Shown here one piece after another: positions 14,455 to 20,959 of a stretch of 34,021 nucleotides of DNA. The stretch lies in NCBI GenBank assembly GCA_021734165.1, contig JAIPJL010000024.1, forward strand, positions 1-34,021. The letters run 5' to 3'. The position numbers and the translations under genes are program-made. The notes beneath the pieces were generated by a model. That model was not told the DNA's origin. It searched no databases and saw nothing but the letters and a program-made list of their open reading frames with translations. Every line of letters begins with the position of its first letter. The stretch's first letter is position 1. Source of the stretch: a bacterium (GTDB taxonomy: Bacteria; Electryoneota; AABM5-125-24; Hatepunaeales; Hatepunaeaceae).

Positions 14455-16485
14455 ATGTTACCAGGAGAGAAGAAGTATCCACACATTTTCAGCCCGGTCA
14501 AGATCGGGAATGTGTGGGCGAAAAACAGGATTAAATACGCCTCGACTGAGACAAACTATAATTACAGCGATGGTTTCGTCTCGGAAAAGGAGCTGGCTTA
14601 CATCGACGCTCACGCCCGCGGCGGCTCCGGCATCGTAACCACTCAAGGCGCATACACCGATCCTAAGGGTGAAGGTCAGGGCTATGTAGGCATGATGGGC
14701 ATCTGGGATGATAAATACATCCCCGGTCTGAAGCGCATGGCTGATATAATCCACCAAAATGACGCTCGCGCCTGCCTACAATTGATGCATTGTGGTCGTG
14801 TTGGAGGCATCAACCTTCCCTACACCGTCGGACCATCCGCCGTACCGCAACGGTTGCGCAGGTTCCGTCCGCAACGTGAGATGACAGTTGAAGACATCGA
14901 AACCTGTATTCAGGAGCATATCGACGGCGCAGTACGCGCTGTTGAAGCCGGTTATGAGATCATTGAGGTTTCCGGCATTGTCGGCTATCTGGTCTCAAAT
15001 TTCGTCTCCAGCTACACCAACAAACGCACCGATGATTACGGTGGTGAAATATTTGATCGCTGTACTTTCATGCGTAAAATATGCGAAGGTATCCGCGCAG
15101 CAGTTGATGACAGTGTCGCTATCGGCATACGTCTCTGCGGCTGGGAGCTTCTCGACGACCGCGGTGGTAACACCGAAGAAGAGAGTACTGAGTCTCACAG
15201 GATCGCTGAAGCTGCCGGATGTGACTACTTAAGCGTTACCGTCGGCTGGCAGGAATCGCTTGGCTCAGTGATTTCACGTGATATTCCGATGGGTAAATGG
15301 CTGTACATAGCTGAACGTGCCAAGAAACACCTAAAAATTCCGGTTATGATGGCTTACAGGTTGTTCACACCTGAGATCCCTGAACAGGCTATCGCTGATG
15401 GTAAATTGGACATCTGGGAAATGTGCCGTCCGCAAATCGCTGATCCGGCTCTGCCTAACAAGATCATGTGGGATAAACAGGAAGACATCATCCCCTGCGT
15501 CGCCTGCCAGGTTTGTCTCGCAAGGCTATTCCGCGATGCGCCTGTAACCTGTACAGTGCGTCCATCCTGCAGTCATGAAGGCGAGCGCGAATGGGGTTAC
15601 TACGGTTTCCCGAAAACCGATATTGTCAGGAAGATCGCTATTATCGGCGCGGGAATCTCCGGTTTACAGGCAGCCGCGATTGCTGGCGAAAAGGGTCATG
15701 ATGTTACCGTTTATGAGAAGACGAGCAACATCGGCGGACAATGGTTTTATGCCTCACGCAACCCGTGGGGTGAAGACTCCGATAAGTATTGGGATGATCA
15801 GGAATTCATGCGCTTTGTCGGTTATCTGAAAGCCCAATGTGATAAGCACGGCGTCAAGTTCAAGATGAACACCGAGGCAACCAAAGAGATGATCAAGGGT
15901 GAGAATCCTGACTCGGTTGTTATTGCTACAGGCGCAGTTCCTGAAGTTCCTAAAATCCCAGGTATCGACAAACCGCACGTTGTCAGCATGTTTGATGTTT
16001 TCACCGGCAAGGCAAAGATCAAAGGGAATGTGATGATTCTTGGTGGAGGCGGCGCTGCGATTTCTCTCGCTCTTTTCGTTATCGAAAAGATGAAAAAAGA
16101 GAAAATGGAAGGCGCGGAAATCGCCATGATCGGTCCTGAAGCACGTTTCGGGTTGGACGTTAATCCTTCTTATATCTGGCGGTATAGATTAAGGCTCAAG
16201 AAAGCCAATGTGCACGAGTTAACTTTTGGAAAAGTTAAAGAGATCACGGATGATCACGTTATAGCAGACTGGACTATTGTTGACAGGAAAACCAAAGAGA
16301 AAAAGAAATTCACAAATCAAAGCATAGAAGTTGGTACTGTAATACTGGCAACATTAGTTCCAAATCAGGAACTGACATACGGTTCAGCCGGAAAAGCTGA
16401 TACGTCTAAGATCGGTGACTGCCTCTGGGTAAGACGTGGTATCGACGCCATTCAGGACGGCTATCGCCTCGGAATGAGATTCTAA
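14455..16485 (+). CDS. FMN/4Fe-4S/FAD enoate or dienoyl-CoA reductase (old yellow enzyme fusion)
   Basis: This 676-residue multidomain flavoprotein resembles 2,4-dienoyl-CoA reductase, BaiCD and trimethylamine dehydrogenase. Residues 1-350 form the FMN barrel (MHCGRVGG; GYLVSNFVSSYTNKRTDDYGG). A four-cysteine cluster follows at CVACQVCLARLF...TC, with Cx2Cx2Cx11C spacing closer to trimethylamine dehydrogenase than to FadH. The FAD site IAIIGAGISGLQAAA lies near 395 and a second Rossmann motif, MILGGGGAAISLA, near 530. The cysteine that binds FMN covalently in trimethylamine dehydrogenase is absent, as KYASTETN lies there. It probably reduces a C=C bond in an enoyl- or dienoyl-CoA using NAD(P)H. 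The start is fixed by an upstream truncated copy that also begins at this ATG. Confidence 0.88.
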   Translation: MLPGEKKYPHIFSPVKIGNVWAKNRIKYASTETNYNYSDGFVSEKELAYIDAHARGGSGIVTTQGAYTDPKGEGQGYVGMMGIWDDKYIPGLKRMADIIHQNDARACLQLMHCGRVGGINLPYTVGPSAVPQRLRRFRPQREMTVEDIETCIQEHIDGAVRAVEAGYEIIEVSGIVGYLVSNFVSSYTNKRTDDYGGEIFDRCTFMRKICEGIRAAVDDSVAIGIRLCGWELLDDRGGNTEEESTESHRIAEAAGCDYLSVTVGWQESLGSVISRDIPMGKWLYIAERAKKHLKIPVMMAYRLFTPEIPEQAIADGKLDIWEMCRPQIADPALPNKIMWDKQEDIIPCVACQVCLARLFRDAPVTCTVRPSCSHEGEREWGYYGFPKTDIVRKIAIIGAGISGLQAAAIAGEKGHDVTVYEKTSNIGGQWFYASRNPWGEDSDKYWDDQEFMRFVGYLKAQCDKHGVKFKMNTEATKEMIKGENPDSVVIATGAVPEVPKIPGIDKPHVVSMFDVFTGKAKIKGNVMILGGGGAAISLALFVIEKMKKEKMEGAEIAMIGPEARFGLDVNPSYIWRYRLRLKKANVHELTFGKVKEITDDHVIADWTIVDRKTKEKKKFTNQSIEVGTVILATLVPNQELTYGSAGKADTSKIGDCLWVRRGIDAIQDGYRLGMRF

Positions 16486-16508
16486 CTAGGCATTTTCTAC
16501 AAATACTT

Positions 16509-16573
16509 ACGTGTAGGGGCCAGCTTGCTGAGCCCTAATTCCTTTCGGGCTTGACAAATCAGCCCCTACGCGT
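16509..16573. repeat. GTAGGGGC-type palindrome
   Basis: The outer arms ACGTGTAGGGGC and GCCCCTACGCGT enclose a second stem, AGCCC...GGGCT. The element fills the gap between enoate reductase and ferredoxin. It is a word family different from the other intergenic palindromes in this window. No T-tract follows, so termination is not indicated. Confidence 0.8.
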
Positions 16574-16604
16574 GATTCTCAGATTAGAACAAAAGGAACA
16601 TATA

Positions 16605-16922
16605 ATGTTACTATCAGAAATATCAAGCGCACGCCCTCACATACCGGGAACAAAAATGAGCGTCTATCCACATTCCGGATCCAGTCATGTCGGACTTTAT
16701 CCGTGGATCGATGCTTTCCGCTGCAACGGATGTGGTTTATGCGCTAAAGCCTGCGCTTCGGATGTTATCGGATTTCACCGCGAGAAAGCGGTTATAATTC
16801 TTGATCTCTGCCTCCAATGCGGTGAATGCTTTGAAGCCTGCCCTATCGAAGGCGCTATCTACTTCAAGCTGCCTCCGGGTGCTCCTCAGGGCGAGAATAT
16901 ACCTTATGTAGCAAGGTACTAA
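16605..16922 (+). CDS. Two-cluster 4Fe-4S ferredoxin-like protein
   Basis: From ATG 16605 (ribosome site AAAGGA) this is a 105-residue protein. Two cluster motifs are complete: CNGCGLCAKAC near residue 44 and CLQCGECFEACP near 74, each Cx2Cx2Cx3C. The N-terminal 40 residues and the C-terminal tail GAPQGENIPYVARY are extra to a minimal ferredoxin and may bind a partner. It should carry low-potential electrons, perhaps to or from the adjacent enoate reductase or the IorA-type oxidoreductase. It lies in the backbone between reductase and VOC protein. Confidence 0.88.
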   Translation: MLLSEISSARPHIPGTKMSVYPHSGSSHVGLYPWIDAFRCNGCGLCAKACASDVIGFHREKAVIILDLCLQCGECFEACPIEGAIYFKLPPGAPQGENIPYVARY

Positions 16923-16930
16923 TAACAAAA

Positions 16931-16998
16931 TTAACCACTAAGGCGCTAAGACACTAAGAAATTAAAAACTTCGTGTCTTAGTGTCATGGTGGTTATAA
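16931..16998. repeat. TTAACCACTAAG-type palindrome
   Basis: This imperfect inverted repeat is built from TTAACCACTAAGGCGCTAAG words on the left and CTTAGTGTCATGGTGGTTA words on the right, with an AT-rich loop. It lies immediately upstream of the zinc-finger gene at 17009. The family is shared with 9038-9100. Confidence 0.75.
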
Positions 16999-17008
16999 AG
17001 GAGAAATC

Positions 17009-17257
17009 CTGAAGTACTTAGATGAAAAATGCGCTGTTTGTGGTGGACAAATGATTCAAAAAGAAGTTGAAAAACTCCTGCGTGGTGGAACAAACATTGC
17101 TTCAGTAAAAACGTTAGCTGAAGTTTGTCTCCATTGTGGTGAACGTTATTATTCACCTGAAGTTATTGAATTATTTGAAAAAACCGAATCAGAGCTTGAA
17201 AAAAACGAAACTCAGAATTTTAAGATTTTGGGACGGTCATTTCAAGTTGCATTTTAA
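17009..17257 (+). CDS. YgiT-type zinc-finger protein, probable CTG start
   Basis: This 82-residue protein has the paired zinc-binding cysteines C8-x2-C11 and C40-x2-C43 of the YgiT/MqsA N-terminal domain. The ATG at 17051 would delete the first pair. AAGGAG at 16998-17003 points instead to CTG at 17009, five bases downstream; there is no in-frame ATG, GTG or TTG nearby. Such proteins are antitoxins or regulators of small toxins, but no toxin gene adjoins. It lies between ferredoxin and VOC protein, flanked by two palindromes. Function beyond zinc binding is inferred. Confidence 0.65.
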   Translation: MKYLDEKCAVCGGQMIQKEVEKLLRGGTNIASVKTLAEVCLHCGERYYSPEVIELFEKTESELEKNETQNFKILGRSFQVAF

Positions 17258-17285
17258 GTGAAAGAACAAAATAATCGGATAAAAA

Positions 17286-17350
17286 TTACACAAAGCATGA
17301 AGATCACAGAGATACATAATCCTCTGTGATCTCTGTGTACTCTGTGTTAA
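17286..17350. repeat. CACAGAG-type palindrome upstream of the VOC gene
   Basis: The left arm TTACACAAAGCATGAAGATC with ACAGAG faces the right arm CTCTGTGATC with TCTGTGTTAA. It ends just before the ribosome site of the VOC gene. Folding would place a stem within 10 bases of AAAGGA, so an effect on translation is possible but unproven. Confidence 0.75.
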
Positions 17351-17367
17351 ACAAAGGAATCAATAAA

Positions 17368-17796
17368 ATGCCTGAAAAACTAAATACAAATTTCGTTGAT
17401 CACATCTGCATTGCGGTCAAAGACGTTAAACAAGCTGAAAAAGACTACGTCGAAGCTTTCGGCTGGGATGTCGCTTACCGCTATGTCGATGAGCCGGAGA
17501 AAATCCGCGTCGTCGGTTTCATGGTCGGTCAGACAGCCATTGAAATCATGGAAGACCTCGACGGTACGGGTAATACAGCCAAATTCATCGAAAGATCTGG
17601 CGAAGGCGTTATGCTGATCAGCTACAATGTCGATAACTGCGTCAAATCACTTGACATACTGAAGAAAAACAACGTAAAACTGATCGACCAGAAACCGAGA
17701 TACTTCGCTGAACATGACCGCAATTTCGCTTTCATACATCCTAAAGCGACACATGGGATACTGACGGAGATTATTGATGGGAAGTATCAGCTTTAA
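17368..17796 (+). CDS. Methylmalonyl-CoA epimerase-like VOC protein lacking a metal ligand
   Basis: From ATG 17368 (AAAGGA ten bases upstream) this is a 142-residue VOC-superfamily protein closest in pattern to methylmalonyl-CoA epimerase: FVDHICIAVKD, AIEIMEDL, AKFIERSGEG, RYFAEHDRNFAFIHPK and GILTEIIDG. Epimerases bind a divalent metal through His, Gln/Glu, His and Glu. His12, Glu59 and Glu134 fit, but the 'GLHH' segment is GVML (80-83), so one histidine ligand is missing. The protein may epimerise an unusual acyl-CoA, bind metal differently or have another role. Its presence with a B12 mutase supports a rearrangement pathway. Confidence 0.85.
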   Translation: MPEKLNTNFVDHICIAVKDVKQAEKDYVEAFGWDVAYRYVDEPEKIRVVGFMVGQTAIEIMEDLDGTGNTAKFIERSGEGVMLISYNVDNCVKSLDILKKNNVKLIDQKPRYFAEHDRNFAFIHPKATHGILTEIIDGKYQL

Positions 17797-17859
17797 AATT
17801 ACCCACGAGTTACTGCCTGGTTTCAAGCGTAGCGTAACCTGGCTGGATGCACTGTCATT

Positions 17860-18093
17860 ATGAAAGATAAAAGAAAATGTCGAATCTGCGGAGCAAATTT
17901 ATCTCCTACTAAAACCGTTTTGCCTTTCAAAGTCAGTGCAACATCGATTGTTATAATCAAACAGCTTCCTGTGTTGCAGTGTGAAAACTGTCGGGAGTTT
18001 CTCATTGAAGATCCGGTAATGAAGCAGGTAGAAGACATCCTGAGTAAAGTCAACGATAAAGCAGAATTAGAGGTTGTTTATTTTGCAGCATAA
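17860..18093 (+). CDS. YgiT-type zinc-finger antitoxin-like protein
   Basis: This 77-residue protein has C7-x2-C10 and C41-x2-C44 pairs and the hydrophobic segment ATSIVIIKQLPVLQCENC typical of the MqsA/YgiT N-terminal domain. Related genes usually follow a DUF4258 toxin gene. None is found in the short gap upstream, which instead holds a GCGTAGCGTAACC-type repeat fragment. It is probably an orphan antitoxin. No helix-turn-helix C-terminal domain is present, so DNA binding is not obvious. Confidence 0.75.
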   Translation: MKDKRKCRICGANLSPTKTVLPFKVSATSIVIIKQLPVLQCENCREFLIEDPVMKQVEDILSKVNDKAELEVVYFAA

Positions 18094-18138
18094 CATCATT
18101 ATTTCAATAAATATGTAAAAACTGGAATCCGTGATTCA

Positions 18139-18735
18139 ATGACTATTTGTAGTATAATTCAAAATATCATGCCCACATTCCTTGGTGTAATTTGTGGAAT
18201 CCCAGCAGGTCTCTGGCTTAACAGACTAATTGAACGAAGGTCAGAAAATCGCCAGAAAGAATTACATCATCAACGAAAAATACAATGGTTTGTTATGCTT
18301 AAGGAGATGTTAGAAACAAATTTGAAAATAGCAAATTCGATTATAAACAGATTAAATGAATACTATAATGTTTTACCTAAGGATTATTGTAGGTTCATTA
18401 TCACAGATGAGTTTGAGACTTCTCTTTTAGAGCCTGCTATCATGAATGAATACTTATTTCCTGACAATTTAGAATGTTATTATAAACTCTATAAATTCAG
18501 AATTGTCCTTAATAAATCAAATTTTCAATTAAACCTTCATTTGTCTCAATATTATAAATATGATACTGGTTGGGAAACTGGTAGACAGGTCAATGTTAGG
18601 ACGCTTTCGGATGAATTTAAGGACTTACCGGATAAAATTAAAGACATATTAGATGAAGTTGAAAATCAACTATCAAAGTTACAGGGTGAAGTAAGTATTC
18701 ACGATATTCATAAATCTAACTCTGAGAATCCTTAA
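18139..18735 (+). CDS. Membrane-anchored protein of unknown function
   Basis: This 198-residue protein has one N-terminal membrane segment (IMPTFLGVICGIPAGLWL, residues about 10-27) followed by a basic stretch and a long helical cytoplasmic domain; a coiled-coil-like tail lies at DKIKDILDEVENQLSKL. I do not recognise the family. The AT-rich sequence sets it apart from the backbone genes. It ends 6 bases before the truncated copy of the CoA-transferase start. Confidence 0.6.
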   Translation: MTICSIIQNIMPTFLGVICGIPAGLWLNRLIERRSENRQKELHHQRKIQWFVMLKEMLETNLKIANSIINRLNEYYNVLPKDYCRFIITDEFETSLLEPAIMNEYLFPDNLECYYKLYKFRIVLNKSNFQLNLHLSQYYKYDTGWETGRQVNVRTLSDEFKDLPDKIKDILDEVENQLSKLQGEVSIHDIHKSNSENP

Positions 18736-18741
18736 CAAACT

Positions 18742-18786
18742 ATGAACAAAACAATCCTGTTACTTGAACTGACTCTAACAATCTAA
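18742..18786 (+). pseudogene. Truncated copy of the 5' end of the CoA-transferase
   Basis: The peptide MNKTILLLELTLTI and stop aligns with MTKTILSLEQALTLPYC at 19697. The match begins at the ATG, needs one 6-base (two-codon) gap and then fades. About 0.9 kb of zinc-finger, PIN and antitoxin genes separates the two copies. It follows the same pattern as the copies at 964, 7467 and 13864. Confidence 0.7.
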
Positions 18787-18787
18787 T

Positions 18788-19039
18788 ATGCACAGAAAAA
18801 GTCCCTTAGGAACAGGACCTTTGCCATGTCCGGAGTGTGGACAGATCACTATGATTCAGGTTAAGAAAGATTGTACTCTCTTAGACGGTGTTATTGTACC
18901 GAATCTTGAACATTGGCAATGTTCTTCATGTAAAGCGGTATTCTTTGATGTTCCGGCAATGGATGATATAGAAGAATATCGCATGAAAATTGGCATAAAG
19001 AAAGACACATTATTAAAACTGAAAAGTACTTGTAAATGA
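18788..19039 (+). CDS. YgiT-type zinc-finger protein coupled to a PIN toxin
   Basis: This 83-residue protein has the cysteine pairs C14-x2-C17 and C45-x2-C48, with LEHWQCSSCKAVFFD around the second. This is the YgiT domain without a DNA-binding C-terminal domain. Its stop overlaps the PIN-domain start by 4 bases, so it belongs to the same translational unit. It may act as part of the antitoxin side of a three-gene module. It begins immediately after the truncated CoA-transferase copy. Confidence 0.75.
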   Translation: MHRKSPLGTGPLPCPECGQITMIQVKKDCTLLDGVIVPNLEHWQCSSCKAVFFDVPAMDDIEEYRMKIGIKKDTLLKLKSTCK

Positions 19040-19494
19040 AACATTTAAGAATCTATCTGGACACATCTGTTTTTGGTGGATATTTCGATGCAGAATTCAT
19101 TGAAGCAAGCCGAAAACTATTCGACGAGATTCGGAACGGTCAGTCAACTTTAGTGTTATCAGAAACTACGTTACGCGAACTTGATGATGCTCCAAAGCAT
19201 GTACAGGAACTTTTGAAAAGCATTCCGAATCGGAATCTTGAGATTGTTGTACGTTCTGATGAGGTCAGTGAGTTGCGTGATGCATACATAACAGCAGGCG
19301 TTGTTGGATCAAATAGTCTTTATGATGCTGAACACATCGCTTTCGCAACAGTAGCCGGTGTTGATATGATTGTAAGTTGGAATTTTAAACATATTGTGAA
19401 TTATCGCAAGATTAAAGGTTATCATGCGGTAAATATCCTTAATGGATATCAACCGATCTCGATTCATTGTCCAAGCGAGGTAATAGAATCATGA
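19036..19494 (+). CDS. PIN-domain ribonuclease (VapC-like toxin)
   Basis: This 152-residue protein has a PIN nuclease core: IYLDTSVFGGYFD with Asp9, Glu48 in LRELD, SLYDAEHIAFA with Asp97, and MIVSWNFKHIVN, where the last acidic or polar position lies near 110-116. These residues bind the metal ions for RNA cleavage. It overlaps the zinc-finger gene and the following antitoxin-like gene by 4 bases each. Length and motifs are complete, so activity is likely. Confidence 0.88.
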   Translation: MKHLRIYLDTSVFGGYFDAEFIEASRKLFDEIRNGQSTLVLSETTLRELDDAPKHVQELLKSIPNRNLEIVVRSDEVSELRDAYITAGVVGSNSLYDAEHIAFATVAGVDMIVSWNFKHIVNYRKIKGYHAVNILNGYQPISIHCPSEVIES

Positions 19495-19697
19495 AGAAAA
19501 AAGATTTCGATTGTGTACAAATGAAGCAAGATATTCAAAACAAAATCTTAAGAGAAACAAAAGGCATGACTCCTGAGGAAATTGAGAAGTACACGATAAG
19601 GAAAATTGAATCCAATCCTATTCTGTTAAAAGTATGGCAAAAACGTAAACGAACAGATCCGGAATCTGTTAGCAAGGAATCTCTATCAGTAAAATAA
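19491..19697 (+). CDS. Antitoxin-like protein of the PIN module
   Basis: From ATG 19491 this is a 68-residue charged helical protein beginning MKKKDFDCVQMKQDIQNK; the 19467 start would run inside the PIN gene. Proteins opening 'K.FD.V.MK..I..K' are often encoded after PIN toxins and are taken as their antitoxins. The stop TAA overlaps the ATG of the CoA-transferase by 1 base, so cassette and metabolic gene share a junction with no spare sequence. Translation of the metabolic gene may thus be coupled to the module. Confidence 0.7.
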   Translation: MKKKDFDCVQMKQDIQNKILRETKGMTPEEIEKYTIRKIESNPILLKVWQKRKRTDPESVSKESLSVK

Positions 19698-20902
19698 TGA
19701 CCAAAACAATCCTATCCCTTGAGCAGGCATTGACTCTCCCCTATTGCACTCAACGCTTTGCACAACTTGGCTGGCGTGTGATCAGGATAGAGTCTCCGCC
19801 TGATCCCCAAACCGGACGAGGTGGCGATCCGAACCGTTATATCGGTGAAGATACCGGCTTTGACGATCTGCATTCGTATTATATTCCGCCAAATATTGGG
19901 AAAGAAGGGATAACTCTCAATCTGAAAATGAAGGAAGGACAGGACACCCTGAAAAGGCTTGTTAAAGAGCTTAAGGTTGACGTCTTTTTATGTAATACAC
20001 TGCCGATGCGTTATCAGCAGCTTGGGATAGATTACAATACGCTGAGTCAAGCCAATCCGGATGTGATCTGGTGCGGTATCTCCGCTTATGGACCAGATCA
20101 TCCAAGTATGGCAGGCTACGATCCGGCTTTGCAGGCTTCATTGGGATATATGTACATGACAGGCGAACCTGATCGGGATCCAATGCTTTGTGGATTGCCT
20201 ATCGTTGACCTGAAAGCCGGTGATGAAGCGTTTATCCAAGTATTATTAGCAATCTATGAACAACAAGCACAAAATGGCATTGGTGGAAAAGAAATATTCA
20301 TCTCAATGGCACAAGCGGCAGCTTCCTGGTTAATTACAGTTCTTCCTCAGCTTCAGTTTGTAAAGGATGAATCCAGACTATACACACGCAGCGGAAACGA
20401 ACACCGCAGTTTCATCCCCTGTAATTGTTATCCGACAAAAGACGGCTTTGTTTACCTTGCTATAGGAAACGATATTCAGTGGCAGAAACTTACTCAGATC
20501 ACGGGATTCGAGCATCTTGAGAAAGCTGAGAGAAAGACCAACCAGGGACGGATGGACGATAAAGAAAATATCTACGCCGGGATCAAAAAAGGACTGGAAA
20601 ACTATACAACCTCGGAATTTATAGAAATCTGTAGATCGCAAAATCTCGCTGTTGCATCGGTTAATTCAATCAAGGATGTTGCGGAACTTGATTTTGTTAA
20701 GAATAACATGCTAAAAACGACACTGCCTTCTTCCGAGACGGCATATCTGTTCCCTGCGCCTTATAATACGGATTTCCTTACTGATAAAGATCATTTAATG
20801 AAATGCGCGCCTCGTCTGGGCGAGCATAATGAGAAAGTATATTCAGAAGCAGGTTTCACGCTTCAGGAAATAAATGAACTTAGAGAAAACAACATCATTT
20901 GA
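19697..20902 (+). CDS. Class III (CaiB/BaiF) CoA-transferase
   Basis: This 401-residue enzyme moves CoA between carboxylic acids through an enzyme-aspartyl anhydride. The catalytic aspartate is Asp171 in IVDLKAGDEAF, preceded by the family's GISAYGPDHPSMAGYDPALQA segment, and WRVIRIESPPDP near residue 27 is the CoA-binding loop. The N-terminus is a few residues shorter than usual. Its likely job is to activate the pathway's starting acid or recycle CoA from an end product. It follows the PIN module with a 1-base overlap and precedes the IorA-type gene by 57 bases. Confidence 0.9.
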   Translation: MTKTILSLEQALTLPYCTQRFAQLGWRVIRIESPPDPQTGRGGDPNRYIGEDTGFDDLHSYYIPPNIGKEGITLNLKMKEGQDTLKRLVKELKVDVFLCNTLPMRYQQLGIDYNTLSQANPDVIWCGISAYGPDHPSMAGYDPALQASLGYMYMTGEPDRDPMLCGLPIVDLKAGDEAFIQVLLAIYEQQAQNGIGGKEIFISMAQAAASWLITVLPQLQFVKDESRLYTRSGNEHRSFIPCNCYPTKDGFVYLAIGNDIQWQKLTQITGFEHLEKAERKTNQGRMDDKENIYAGIKKGLENYTTSEFIEICRSQNLAVASVNSIKDVAELDFVKNNMLKTTLPSSETAYLFPAPYNTDFLTDKDHLMKCAPRLGEHNEKVYSEAGFTLQEINELRENNII

Positions 20903-20959
20903 AAGGATTAAACGTATATTTTACATGTTTGACAACTTCGCTATTAAACAAACGATCTG

